64,000 nucleotides of DNA from Meira nashicola (GCA_001600355.1 BCJU01000004.1:1178001-1242000); one strand, 5' to 3'. Positions 11,054-21,321 are shown, counted from the stretch's first letter. Notes: a model not told the origin generated them from the sequence alone. Translations and numbers: made by a program.

Positions 11054-12580
11054 ATGAATTTACTCACCCACCTTATTCGAAGATCAGGCGAGAACTTTAT
11101 GTTATTGTTCAAGATTCGAGATGAAGTTGATCCATTACAGCCAAACAAGATTCGTTATGGTATTCGAAAACCAGTTAATCCAATCAAATTACTTGCAACC
11201 TTGGAAAGAGATCATTGGTTAGCATTATTTGTTGGTTTTTTAGCTTTTTATGCTGATTTTTTGGATTTCAACGTTCTTGCTGCTGCTACGAAAAAGATTG
11301 CTGCTTATTATGGAACTTCAAAAGCTCACGTTAGTGATTCTATTACATATACCATGGCTTTAAGAGTAGTTGGTGCGGCAATCTTTGGATTTTTAGGAGA
11401 TTTGATCGGACGTCGTTGGCCATTGATTATTGATTTGGTTATTCTTGGTTCTCTTCAAATTGCAAGTATCTATTGTACTGATATCAATTCCTTCCTAATT
11501 GTAAGATCATTATTTGGGGTGGGAATGGGTGGAATTTGGGGATGTTCTGCAAGTCATTTGATGGAGAATGCACCTCTTGAAGCTCGTGGTTTGATAGGGG
11601 GTATCTTTTAAGCAAGTGCAGCAAGTTCAGGTTTAACCGCAGCAGGATTAAATATGGCTTTTGGTGCAAGTCCAATAACGTGGAAAAAGATGTTTTGGAT
11701 AAGTTGTGGTTTATCGTATTTTGCTGCATTAGTACGTTTTTTAGTACCTGAATCAAAACAATTTTTAGAAGCAACAAAGAAAAGAAAAGAATTAGAAGCA
11801 ATTCAAAATCAAAAACAAGGTTATAAAGTTCGTCTTTATAAATTTTGTAGAGAATTCAAGAAAATGTTTAAACTTCATTGGCAAACGTTTATTTATAGTG
11901 CTGCTTTTGTTTGTTTAACAAGTTGGGCAGTTCATGCTTATGCTGATAATTACGTTACATTCTTGATCAGCGGAAAAGGAATTAATAATCGAGATGCATC
12001 AGTTATAACGATGATTACAAAAAGTGGATGTATAATTGGAATGATTACGATTGGTTGGTTAGGAGAATATGTTGGTCGTAGAAGAATGGCTGCTTTTTCA
12101 ACTTTAATGGCAGCTTGTCTTTTACCTGCTGCAATTTTACCAAATTCAAAAACTTCTTTAGCCGTTGCAGGTTGGTTTTATCAATTCTTTTTTGAAGCTT
12201 ATGGTGCAATTTTAGCCGCTCATCTTAATGAACTTTCGCCTATCGCTTTTCGTGCAGTAATGCCAGGAGTTGCATATCAATTAGGAACTTCAATTTCTGC
12301 TCCAAGTGCAATGATTGTTAATGATATAGCTGAAGATCGTCATATTATCATTAACGGGAAAAGAGTAGAAGCATATGAACCTGTAATCGGTATAACAGTG
12401 GCAATTTGTTATTTATTGATGATCTTATTGGCAATCTTTGGTCCTGAAAGACGTGGTGCAGATTTGGAACATTTCCAACCGGCTGGATTCAAAAGTGAAA
12501 GTAGTACAACGATTCATTCTTCAAACGTTCAAAATGAAAGAGAATCAAGTGTTTTGGAACCTAATGAAAAAACTGGTTGA
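11054..12580 (+). pseudogene. JEN-type carboxylate transporter, copy 1, broken by one stop codon
   Basis: Twelve-helix major facilitator related to the fungal JEN (SHS, monocarboxylate:proton symporter) family. From the ATG at 11054 the frame runs to a TAA at 11609-11611, then continues in the same frame to a normal stop at 12580, 508 codons in all. The paralogue at 12844 has CAA (Gln) at the stop site inside the same GIFQVSA-like helix, so a single C-to-T change explains it. The rest is intact: DLIGRRWP between helices 2 and 3, the HAYADNYVTFL version of the JEN signature, and EYVGRRRM. It may be a recent pseudogene, a polymorphic allele, a read-through gene or a sequence error. A 30-nt GT...AG stretch spans the stop but is too short to be a likely intron and would delete conserved residues. 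Confidence 0.8.
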
Positions 12581-12843
12581 TCTTCGTAAACATTTGATTG
12601 TAGATTCTTTTTTGTCACGATTAGTTCCCTCCAATTTAAATTGAATTATTATCGTTTCTTAACATGCCGTACAGGCCGCAAAAAAAGAGGAAATTGCTTT
12701 TGTTGTTGCTGCTTAGAAATTACAGTCGGCGCGTAAAATAGGGCGTCACTCCTGTCGCGATGTTTGTCCCCGTATCTTTCTTTGCGTGCATACATGCATT
12801 TATGAGATTTCCCCTCTCTTTTGCTTCTTTCCATATCATCAAC

Positions 12844-14418
12844 ATGAATCAATTCTTCTCACATTTAACGTCAAGAGCAGTAAAGAACTTTAAACTCTTA
12901 TTTCAAATTCATGATGGGTCATCCGATTCTGATTTACAAAAAGGCGAAAATGGAATTCGAGTTGGAATACAAAGACCAATAAGTCCAATCGTATTATTAG
13001 GCAAATTAAACAAAGATCATTGGTTAGCACTATTTGCTGGATTTATTGCATTTTATGCAGACTTTCTTGATTTCAATGTTCTGGCAATCGCTACACCAAA
13101 AATTGCAGATTATTTTTATACAAGTAAAACGCATGTAAGTGATTCGATTACATACACCATGGCATTAAGAGTAGTTGGAGCGGCAATATTTGGATTCTTT
13201 GGAGATCTAGTTGGCAGACGTTGGCCATTGATTATAGATTTGATTTTACTAGGATCATTGCAAGTTGCTACAATTTATTGTACTACGATGAATGCTTTCT
13301 TGTTTTATCGATCATGTTTTGGAATTTGTATGGGTGCGGTATGGTCTTTAGCAGGCTCAACCATATTCGATATCACACCACCTGAATGCAGAGGTTTGTT
13401 GGGCGCAATTTTTCAAGTTAGCGCAGCTTGTTCAGGTTTAACAGCAGCAGGATTGAATATGGCTTTTGGAGATTCAGCCGAAAGTTGGAAAATGATGTTT
13501 TGGATAAGTTGTGGAATTTCTTATTTTGCTGCAATAATACGATTCGTAATTCCCGAATCAAAACAATTTAGAGAAGCTGAAGAAAAACGTAAAAATTTGG
13601 AAACGATTCGATTACAAACAATTTTGGAAATGCATGGTACAGTAAAACAAGTTAAACGTCATCAAAGATTAACAGTATTTTGTCGAGAATTTTCGAAAAT
13701 GTTTCGATTGCATTGGCAAACGTTTGTTTATAGTGCACTCTTTGTTTTTCTAACCAGCTGGGCCTGTCATTCGTATGGTGATAACTACTTCACATTCTTG
13801 ATCAGCGGAAAAGGAATCAACAATAGAGATGCTTCTATCATCGCGATCGTGACCAAGACAGGTTGTATCTCAGGTATGATCACAATTGGATGGCTTGGGG
13901 AATATTTTGGAAGGAGAAGAATGGCTGCACTTTGTACCTTGATGGCAGCATTATTCCTGCCGGCTTCTCTATCACCTTCTTCCTTTTGGGGACTATGCCT
14001 TGGTGGATGGTTTTATCAATTCTTCTTTGAGAGTTATGGTGCTGTTCTAGCTTCTCACCTCAATGAACTTTCTCCCGTCGCTTTTAGAGCAGTTATGCCG
14101 GGAGTTGCTTATCAACTTGGAACATCTCTCTCTGCTCCATCTTCATGGATTGTGAACAAGATTGCAGAACGAAAGCATATTATCGTTAATGGCAAAAGTG
14201 TTGAAGCATATGGACCTGTTATGCAAGCAACAGCAGGAATTTGTTATATTTTCATGGTTTTGCTGGCAGTATTTGGACCAGAAAGAAGAGGAGTAGATTT
14301 GGAACATTTTGAACCAGCAGGTCTAAAAGTTGAAGATGAATCAAATCAATTTCATGTTGGAGAAGATGAAAGCTCAAGTGAGACAGACGTTGATGAACGA
14401 CAACCGATGCTTGAATAA
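12844..14418 (+). CDS. JEN-type monocarboxylate transporter, copy 2
   Basis: Intact 524-aa major facilitator, probably a plasma-membrane proton symporter for carboxylates such as lactate, pyruvate or related acids. The ATG at 12844 aligns with the start of copy 1; an ATG at 12760 lies in leader sequence. Features: cytosolic N-terminus, ALFAGFIAFYADFLDFNVL as helix 1, DLVGRRWP in the helix 2-3 loop, a central cytosolic loop rich in charged residues, and CHSYGDNYFTFL near residue 307, which fits the JEN H-S-x-x-D-x-Y-x-T-F-L pattern. A second GRRRM loop and an acidic C-terminal tail follow. It is the tandem duplicate of the broken copy 264 bp upstream. Substrate is inferred from family only. 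Confidence 0.82.
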   Translation: MNQFFSHLTSRAVKNFKLLFQIHDGSSDSDLQKGENGIRVGIQRPISPIVLLGKLNKDHWLALFAGFIAFYADFLDFNVLAIATPKIADYFYTSKTHVSDSITYTMALRVVGAAIFGFFGDLVGRRWPLIIDLILLGSLQVATIYCTTMNAFLFYRSCFGICMGAVWSLAGSTIFDITPPECRGLLGAIFQVSAACSGLTAAGLNMAFGDSAESWKMMFWISCGISYFAAIIRFVIPESKQFREAEEKRKNLETIRLQTILEMHGTVKQVKRHQRLTVFCREFSKMFRLHWQTFVYSALFVFLTSWACHSYGDNYFTFLISGKGINNRDASIIAIVTKTGCISGMITIGWLGEYFGRRRMAALCTLMAALFLPASLSPSSFWGLCLGGWFYQFFFESYGAVLASHLNELSPVAFRAVMPGVAYQLGTSLSAPSSWIVNKIAERKHIIVNGKSVEAYGPVMQATAGICYIFMVLLAVFGPERRGVDLEHFEPAGLKVEDESNQFHVGEDESSSETDVDERQPMLE

Positions 14419-14796
14419 TGTGAATGGCTGTACAATAGAATGTGTATCATATTATCTCTCTCAACTAAGATTTACTGGCAGAACAGCCCCGTATGTCACC
14501 CATCCCTATTCCAAATAAGGCTCTTGCTCCTAAAAATGTATTCACGGTTGAGAAGATGAAAGTATAACCTGTAGAAACCCAAATTTACCCTTATTTTAGG
14601 CACATTTGCTCCACATAAGATCGAGCATAAACATACGCGTGCATTCCCACCAATAAATTCGCCGATCAAAAGTAACACATTTACACAGCCTGAAAAAGGG
14701 TTGACAGATAAGAACGTCATCTTCTTTTTCGGCCATCACTTATCTTTTGGACATACTTTGCAACAACATTCATTCTTGCCTTATTGGCTGGTACCA
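14419..14796. other. Spacer between transporter copy 2 and MCU
   Basis: Holds the transporter 3' flank and the MCU promoter. A frame continuous with MCU opens at a TTG at 14701, so it is leader, not coding. No other feature seen. Confidence 0.4.
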
Positions 14797-16428
14797 ATGG
14801 CTTCCTCTCGATTGCTATGCTTTCCAGGAAAGATTGCATCGGTGAACGTATACGGACGACCCTTATCACGATACAATGAATGCCGTCAAATAAGATTATC
14901 TTCAACATCTTCTTCATCGCATGGTCATTCGGGCATAAAGTCAACATTACCAAGTAGTTCTTCTCCTGAAAGTTTATTAAAAGCATTACCAAAAGAACAC
15001 GATGATGGTGATAGGGGTTATTTAGCATTCACTAAAGCTTCTTTGTTCAAATTGACATTACCTTTACAACCACCTTCGAGCAATATTCATTCGACACGTT
15101 CAAAAGCATCTTCAGCTTATTCTATTAGGAAGACAAAAGAAGAAATGCTTAAACGCGAAAATGAAGAAACTCGAGCTGAAGCAGAAGAAAGTGCAGTAGA
15201 ATCACCGGAAGCATGGGAATTAATAGCAGATAGAGGAGAAAGAATATCACAGATTGATCCATTACAAGGACCAAATTTGAAACCTGTATCAGGAGAAACT
15301 TCACCCAAGAATGAAAGTGATGATAATTCAAAGATGAGAAAGAAGTCAAGTAAACTTTTATTACACGGATCCGAACAAGGTGAACCAGCAGATGATCCAG
15401 CAGAGGAATTTGATGCAAAAGTTCCAGCTCATTCGGTTGTATTTTTACTACATAGTGGTCAGCCACTATCTTATATTGCAAGTCTTATAGAAGCTGAAGG
15501 TCCTGGTTTTGGTGATGATAAAGGAACGAAACCAAAATCGATCACATTTCACTCAAGAGTGACTGATTCGAAACGGTGGAGTCCATCTACATCGATTGGT
15601 GATTTTATGCGAGATGCAGCGAGGATTGGAAGTTTTGCTATTCGACTGAAACCACCAACTGAAGAAGATTCACGAAAAGCCTATGAAGAACAAGAAGATC
15701 GAGAAGGAAGAAAATCTGCACAAAGTCAAAAAGGAGAGATTGAAAAGAATTATCTTCAACCTAGATCGATTCAAATCAACGTTCCTTCTTTCGAAGATAG
15801 AAGTCGTTTCTTACGCTCTTCTCTATATAACAAAACTGCAGAAATTGAAAGGATGGCCAAGATAAAAGCAGATTGTGATGCTTTGGCAAGGTTGACAACG
15901 AGAAGGTTTGCAATCGCTGGTGGAGTTATCCTTGGCGGCTGGTGGGTTACTGTATTCTCTATCACCTTTTTGAGTAATTGGGGATGGGATTTAGCGGAAC
16001 CTTTGACTTATCTTACCGGTTTAGGTACTCTTATGGCAGGTTATACATGGTTTTTGGTTCATAATCGTGAAGTATCTTATCGTGCAGTTTTAACAGAAAC
16101 GACAACAAGAAGGCAACAAAGACTTTATATTGAAAAAGGACTTAATATGGATCGATATGAAGAATTGATTGATGAATGCAAAGAATTACGTAAACAGATT
16201 CGTAAAGTTGCAGAAGATTATGATTTGGAATGGGATCAATCGAAAGGATCAAGTGGTCATAATAAGAGAGCGTTGGATATTGTTGAAAAACGTGAAGCAC
16301 AAGAAAAACAACCCGTTATCATCAAGACTGATTCTGATGAAGAAGCTGCCAATGGTTCGGAAGAAGAAAAGCAAGAGAAAATAGGTGATGAAAAAGAAGG
16401 AAAAGGTGGAAGTGGAAAGAAAGACTAA
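14797..16428 (+). CDS. MCU: Mitochondrial calcium uniporter pore subunit
   Basis: Pore-forming subunit of the inner-membrane calcium uniporter. The ATG at 14797 starts a 543-aa product with an Arg/Ser-rich mitochondrial presequence. A long low-complexity region reaches about residue 200 and a matrix domain follows. Two membrane helices are clear: FAIAGGVILGGWWVTVFSITFL (about 371-392) and PLTYLTGLGTLMAGYTWFLV (about 401-420). The loop between them holds the selectivity-filter signature WDxxEP as WDLAEP. A coiled coil precedes helix 1, and a charged, partly coiled C-terminus follows helix 2. No intron. The gene ends 78 bp from the convergent TatD gene. No MICU1-type regulator is present in this window. 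Confidence 0.93.
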   Translation: MASSRLLCFPGKIASVNVYGRPLSRYNECRQIRLSSTSSSSHGHSGIKSTLPSSSSPESLLKALPKEHDDGDRGYLAFTKASLFKLTLPLQPPSSNIHSTRSKASSAYSIRKTKEEMLKRENEETRAEAEESAVESPEAWELIADRGERISQIDPLQGPNLKPVSGETSPKNESDDNSKMRKKSSKLLLHGSEQGEPADDPAEEFDAKVPAHSVVFLLHSGQPLSYIASLIEAEGPGFGDDKGTKPKSITFHSRVTDSKRWSPSTSIGDFMRDAARIGSFAIRLKPPTEEDSRKAYEEQEDREGRKSAQSQKGEIEKNYLQPRSIQINVPSFEDRSRFLRSSLYNKTAEIERMAKIKADCDALARLTTRRFAIAGGVILGGWWVTVFSITFLSNWGWDLAEPLTYLTGLGTLMAGYTWFLVHNREVSYRAVLTETTTRRQQRLYIEKGLNMDRYEELIDECKELRKQIRKVAEDYDLEWDQSKGSSGHNKRALDIVEKREAQEKQPVIIKTDSDEEAANGSEEEKQEKIGDEKEGKGGSGKKD

Positions 16429-16506
16429 TAATACACGCAAGCTATCTTGATAGAATCACTTATGCATACATATACCACTAAAGCAAATGAATTATATAAT
16501 ACATTT

Positions 16507-17697
16507 TTAATCATCTCGTTTAGAGAATCTTCTCCAATTTTCGTGTAATTGTTTTGCAGCATACTTGTATCGCTCTTCTCCCTGTATATCTTTAGGCACA
16601 AGGTCATCTGCGATAATATCTGTTGCTAATTTGATCATTGACCAACAACGTGATCCAAGACCTTCAGCTGAATGCCAATCCGATTCGATCAAAAGTCTAT
16701 TTGGATCACATGCTCGCAGTTGATCAACTAGATCTTTCTGTCTTGAATTTATCGCTATGGAGAATGAAACGTAAATGTTGGGATACTTTTTCTGAATTTG
16801 TGAAATCATTTGAGGGCTCAACGTGCAACTGTGCAGGTCAAGGTTAATGTCGTTAAATCTCAAGCGGGATTGGGATTCTTCATTTTCGCTTGAATGATCA
16901 TTTCCGTTCTCTGTATACCTCTGCTCTTTTTCTCTGCGTTTCCTCTCCCGTTTGCTCAATCCATCATTTTCATCAGGAAAAGATTTACGTAAATCTTCCA
17001 ACAGATCAGTTAATGCTCCACCTGCACGAACGCTATGAAAGCTTATACTTCTCTTTAATTCTATTGCTAATGCGATTTGTGCTTTTGCAATTTCCACTTG
17101 ATGTTCTATTGATGGTGTTAGACTTGTTAATGGTCTCTTTCTCCTACCTATAGAAGGAGATTCATTTGATTCTATGTCTTCTTCATCCGGTTCTCGCGTC
17201 CATCCTTTTGGATTTCTAGGTAAGCGAAATACTCTATCAATGCCAATCTCTCCTAGAAGTGAATCAGGATGAGCTTCTAAATTATCACGCAACTGCTGTA
17301 ATATGTTTTGAATTGGAATTGGATCAGGTAAACCACCTTGTAATAGCTCCTGCAATTCGTCTGAATCAGCTTTTTTACCAAAAACAGTTTTATAATGCTC
17401 TTCCGGATTAATGTTTGAATTAGTTGAAATTGTATGAACAAACCAAGGATGATATCCAAAAGCAGGAATAACTTTATTAGGTAAAGCTTCACCCAATTTA
17501 GCCACATATTCTTGATCTTTTGTTGAAGTTGACATTGCACATACCCTTCCAATTTTCACATATCTTAACTTTTCGATCAAAACTTCCACTTCTCCCCATG
17601 GTCTTGGATCATCAGTTGGATGACAATGTGAATCAGTTAAAAGATCTATCACTTCATCCGGAGGTTCTAATAAATGTTCTTCACCATCATTTTCCAT
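16507..17697 (-). CDS. TatD-family metal-dependent hydrolase (Scn1-like)
   Basis: TIM-barrel metallohydrolase of the TatD family, whose members are deoxyribonucleases; the fission yeast member Scn1 was found through Cut9. The ATG at 17697 was chosen because the longer frame starts at a TTG. The 396-aa product carries the metal motif DSHCHP near residue 22, then PAFGYHPWFVH, LLGEIGID, SFHSVRAGG and LLIESDWHS. Together these supply the usual His, Glu and Asp metal ligands. Two acidic/basic inserts (about residues 140-165 and 225-255) make it longer than bacterial TatD (about 260 aa), as in other fungal Scn1-type proteins. No intron. Confidence 0.85.
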   Translation of the reverse strand: MENDGEEHLLEPPDEVIDLLTDSHCHPTDDPRPWGEVEVLIEKLRYVKIGRVCAMSTSTKDQEYVAKLGEALPNKVIPAFGYHPWFVHTISTNSNINPEEHYKTVFGKKADSDELQELLQGGLPDPIPIQNILQQLRDNLEAHPDSLLGEIGIDRVFRLPRNPKGWTREPDEEDIESNESPSIGRRKRPLTSLTPSIEHQVEIAKAQIALAIELKRSISFHSVRAGGALTDLLEDLRKSFPDENDGLSKRERKRREKEQRYTENGNDHSSENEESQSRLRFNDINLDLHSCTLSPQMISQIQKKYPNIYVSFSIAINSRQKDLVDQLRACDPNRLLIESDWHSAEGLGSRCWSMIKLATDIIADDLVPKDIQGEERYKYAAKQLHENWRRFSKRDD

Positions 17698-17922
17698 ATT
17701 TGATGTCAATTGGGGTGGAGGTATTCCGTCATCTTTTTGCTTTCTTTCGGCGCCTTTCCTAATTTAAACTTCAACCGCGAATTAGGCTAAAAAGTGTGAA
17801 TGTATGCGTGCGTGCGTGCGTGCGTGCGTGCTTGTGTTACTTTCAATATCATACGCGTACGAAGAACTTCGTTTGCAAAGTGTTAATTTGAATGATTGAC
17901 ACCATCTTTCTGCAAAAGAAAA
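17698..17922. promoter_or_regulatory. TatD/ARP10 divergent promoter with (GCGT)n repeat
   Basis: 225 bp between divergent ATGs. A simple repeat of GCGT/TGCG units occupies about 17804-17831. Such alternating purine-pyrimidine tracts can adopt Z-DNA. Confidence 0.6.
17804..17831. repeat. (GCGT)n microsatellite
   Basis: About six tandem tetranucleotide units read directly in the sequence, located in the divergent TatD/ARP10 promoter. Confidence 0.9.
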
Positions 17923-20064
17923 ATGCAGCCTTCTAGGTCACCTGAACGAAGTACAAGTCGTATCCGCAAAACTTCTTTAAGTAGTAGCAGTGCAGCAATT
18001 GCAAGTAGATCACCTACAAGTACTTCTCGTTCTGCATATCAAGGAAGTACGGCTGGAATTTCTTCTTTTAGTACAACTTTGAGCTCAGCACGTAGAGCAC
18101 AATATGGTGGTGGTGACGATAGATTGGTATTAGATATTGGTGCAAGAGTTACAAAGATTGGACATAGTAATGAAGCTAGGCCAAGATCAGTTGTATGGTC
18201 TTTAAGAAATGCAACTCCAACCGAAAGAGCGATGGATAGCACTTGTGGTGGAATGATTTGGAGTACAGATATTGCAAGATGCAAAGATGATACAAATAGA
18301 GAAGTTGTCGAATATAAGCTAAGAGGTAGACTAAAATTCCTCTTGCGTAATTTGTTCTATCAAATCCTAACACAAGATCCAAAAGCTCGAAAGATTACCA
18401 TCGTCCACAACGCATTCATGCCCACGATCGTACAAGAAGTATTACAAGAAGTTTTATTCTTAAATTTACGTGTAGCATCGGTTTCATTTGTGCCTTCTCA
18501 TTTGATGAGCGCTATTGCGATTGGAAGGAGCTGTACTCTAGTGATAGATATGGGATATGAACAAACTTCATTGATTCCAATACATCTATGGAGACCCTTG
18601 ACACATCGCTACACATTGGTTTCACCAAAAGCAGCCAGGCGTGTCAGTCAGAGATTACGAGCATTGCTATTGCATTTTGCTACTTACACACCACCTCCAC
18701 CATCAAGTCACACAACAGGAAGTACATTTTCCGCAACGATGCAATCAGGTTCTTCTACTTCCCGTTCAGGTCAATCAAAGATACCGGCAGATCTGCTTGA
18801 TGATGACTTCCTTGATGAGATCAAAGCAAAAGTTTTGACAGTAGGTCATGTCTTGCGGCATGAAAATGTTGAAAAGACACAGACAGTAAGGGATAATCAA
18901 TGGAAAACTAGACAGCCATTCTCAACAATTCCTGAAGAGGACGATTTGGAATGGATCGAAGTGCTACGAAAACAATATAGTGGAGAGAAATGTGCAACTG
19001 CCGATATCAGCATTGAGGTACCACCTGAACCTTCACCACCTTTGACTGCTGCTACACAACCAGCCACTCTCTTCTACTCTGCCCATACGCATCCTATTCG
19101 TCAAGGACGTGGTCGGATACGAATTCCAGGCTGGGTACGGGAGCGTGCGATAGAAGTATTGTTCGAACAAGGCGATGATGATGAGCTGAGCTTGACAGAG
19201 ATGATTTTAGATGCTTTACTTAAATTACCGATTGATACAAGACAAGTAATGGCAAATAATATCTATCTGACAGGTGGAACAGCAATGATTCCTGGATTGG
19301 CACATAGACTTAGGCTGGAATTGATTGCCACATTGCGTGCGGCTGAAGTACAAGCCATTGAAAATAGTATCTCACTTATTTCGCTCGATCGCCCTACGAA
19401 CGGTGCTCGCACAAATAAAAGTCATGCTGATCAAGATACGATTGCAAGAAATGCAAAGACAAGCACAGCAACCTCTACTTCTGCTGGGAATGATGAGAGC
19501 TTCACTTCAGCTCAAGATGACGCAGCAGATGAAACATTCGTCACAACAGCCGAAGACGAAGGAATTTCTCCCGCCACAACAAAAGGTCGATCACAAGTTC
19601 GGGATAAATTGACATACCTGACAAAATATATCCCAATCGTGTCACTCGTACAACATATTGCTGTTGTTAATGATCATGCACCAAGATTGGATACCAAAGG
19701 CAAATCTATCAGCGGAAAGGCGCCCTCTTTTCCTGTAAATCTTGTAGCTTGGACAGGAGCAAGTTTGATCAATTCACTTAGGATTGATTCAACAAATCAA
19801 ATCTTCCGTGAGGAATTTGAAGAGAATCAAGCAGAAATTTTAAGAAGGCGCAAAGAAATTGAAGGTGAACAAATAACGTTTGATGACAAAAATGGGCGAC
19901 CTGGTTTAGGAATGAAACGTGCAAGTTTCTTAGGAAGCGTATCTGGTTTGGATTTAGGAACTTTTGGTCCTTTGTCAGGAGCACGTAATAAGTTTTCAGC
20001 AGGTCCATCCGGTTCAGCTTCTCATCCACTTTCGCCAACCAGTGCCAAAGCAACGCCTGAGTAG
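17923..20064 (+). CDS. ARP10: Actin-related protein 10 (dynactin pointed-end subunit)
   Basis: Actin-fold subunit capping the pointed end of the dynactin filament, which links dynein to cargo. The true start is the ATG at 17923; the longer frame opens at a TTG. The 713-aa product begins with a Ser/Thr/Arg-rich tail of about 65 residues. The actin core follows: RLVLDIGARVTKIGH, then PTIVQEVLQEVLF, the SVSFVPSHLMSAIAIG helix and TLVIDMGYEQTSLIPI, all matching animal ACTR10 (CPTHFRETL, VLLAPSHLMALLTLG, MVLDCGY). The C-terminal subdomain has NNIYLTGGTAMIPG. Low-complexity inserts after about residue 260 and 500 explain the length, well above the 417-aa human protein. No intron. Confidence 0.85.
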   Translation: MQPSRSPERSTSRIRKTSLSSSSAAIASRSPTSTSRSAYQGSTAGISSFSTTLSSARRAQYGGGDDRLVLDIGARVTKIGHSNEARPRSVVWSLRNATPTERAMDSTCGGMIWSTDIARCKDDTNREVVEYKLRGRLKFLLRNLFYQILTQDPKARKITIVHNAFMPTIVQEVLQEVLFLNLRVASVSFVPSHLMSAIAIGRSCTLVIDMGYEQTSLIPIHLWRPLTHRYTLVSPKAARRVSQRLRALLLHFATYTPPPPSSHTTGSTFSATMQSGSSTSRSGQSKIPADLLDDDFLDEIKAKVLTVGHVLRHENVEKTQTVRDNQWKTRQPFSTIPEEDDLEWIEVLRKQYSGEKCATADISIEVPPEPSPPLTAATQPATLFYSAHTHPIRQGRGRIRIPGWVRERAIEVLFEQGDDDELSLTEMILDALLKLPIDTRQVMANNIYLTGGTAMIPGLAHRLRLELIATLRAAEVQAIENSISLISLDRPTNGARTNKSHADQDTIARNAKTSTATSTSAGNDESFTSAQDDAADETFVTTAEDEGISPATTKGRSQVRDKLTYLTKYIPIVSLVQHIAVVNDHAPRLDTKGKSISGKAPSFPVNLVAWTGASLINSLRIDSTNQIFREEFEENQAEILRRRKEIEGEQITFDDKNGRPGLGMKRASFLGSVSGLDLGTFGPLSGARNKFSAGPSGSASHPLSPTSAKATPE

Positions 20065-20822
20065 TCTTTTTGCTGGAGAATTCTATCGGCAGTGGATCTG
20101 TTCGTTATGGTACACGTCAAGAAATGGATATTTCCAACCCTCGGCCATTACATGTCATTATGTCTGTTACAATCAGCCATACACATTACGTAAATATCAT
20201 TCAGAAATCGCTTGATTACGAATTCCGCCTTTGCAATGGTGACTTTGTCATGTCAAAGTGCATACATCGGCGCCGATTGCATGAATGACGCCGGGCTTTA
20301 TTATCAAATAATTAAAGATAACAATTGAATTATACTCACCAGAGGTGTATAGCTGAATGCAAAGATTATAAAAAGCAGGCGTCTAAAATGGCGACGAACG
20401 GTGGCGGATATCACCGCATAAGAACCCAAAGGCAAAAGTTTAACCGCATATCTACGCCGTTGCTGATTGTACCGCATAATTTGGCAGCATCACAGGAAAT
20501 TTACGCCTTTTTGAGATAAAGCGTGTGACATTTTTGTCATATACTATTTCGATGGAAATTGCCAAGACAAAAGAATACATACACGATATTTATTGCCGCA
20601 GAGCCGAGCACTGCAAAGGCGTGCTGCAGCCCTACGCCAAAGAAAGTATGGTTGGTACGAAAGGATCAAAGTATGTTTGGAGCAAAGGTGCGATCGTTGG
20701 AAACATGACAGATTGATGAAAGGTTTATAAAGATCACTTTTCCCTACCTTCCCAGATTCTGTTTTCTTCACAACTCAAACTATTCCTCTCAATTTAACAA
20801 ACAAGAACAAAAAAACAACAAG
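20065..20822. promoter_or_regulatory. Upstream region of secreted protein 1, with ACCGCATA triplet
   Basis: No gene seen. The octamer ACCGCATA occurs three times on the plus strand at 20413-20420, 20443-20450 and 20471-20478, starts 30 and 28 bp apart, close to three helical turns. A TATA box, TATAAAG at 20727-20733, lies about 90 bp before the ATG at 20823. Several GGCGT/ACGCC pentamers are scattered through the stretch. Confidence 0.55.
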
Positions 20823-21321
20823 ATGAAGCTGTGCTTATCCTCCTCAATCGTTTTCGCTTCTTTCAGCGTTTCTGCTTTCCTTTTGCTCTTGACGTGCAAT
20901 GAAGCAGTAGCAGCACCTGTTCCTGTTAAGGTGAGTTTACAAAACGAAAACACTAACCGTGAAAAATTTTTGCATTTTACTAATCATCACTACGCACTTG
21001 TCAATCCAGAACAACGGTGCCTATTCCACAGTCTATAAACGTACACCCGGTCCTTTTGGCGGTCATGGCGGCGGCTTCCCTGGCTTTGGTGGTGGCCCTC
21101 CTCCTGGCATGCCTCCAATGGGTAAAATTCCTTTTGGACCTCCACCTGGAGGAATGCCTCCAATGGGCAAATTTCCCTTTCCTCCTCCTATGGGTGGTGG
21201 TGGAATGCCTCCAATGGGTAAAATGCCACCAATGGGTGGCGGTGGCGAAGGTGGTGGTGGTGAAGCTGCTGCTGCTCCCGCTGCAGAAGGTGGTGGTGAA
21301 GGAGGCGGTGGCGGCGAATGA
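20823..21321 (+). CDS. Small secreted Gly/Pro/Met-rich repeat protein (two exons)
   Basis: Function unknown. Exon 1 (20823-20930, 36 codons) is almost exactly a signal peptide, ending in NEAVAAPVPVK. A 79-nt GT-AG intron in phase 0 follows, and exon 2 (21010-21321) codes the mature part; total 139 aa. The mature chain starts with a short leader and a Lys-Arg pair (STVYKR) suited to Kex2 cleavage. After it come three repeats on a GMPPMGK core, separated by FGPPPG- or FPPPMGGG-type linkers, and a tail of Gly, Glu and Ala. Layout matches the next gene at 22311, suggesting a duplicated pair. Cell-wall or surface-coating repeat peptides are one possibility. Confidence 0.75.

Noticed and set aside
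11588..11630. 30-nt GT-AG stretch spanning the stop in transporter copy 1
   Set aside because: Well below the 60-nt minimum of other introns here, and it would remove ten residues conserved in copy 2.
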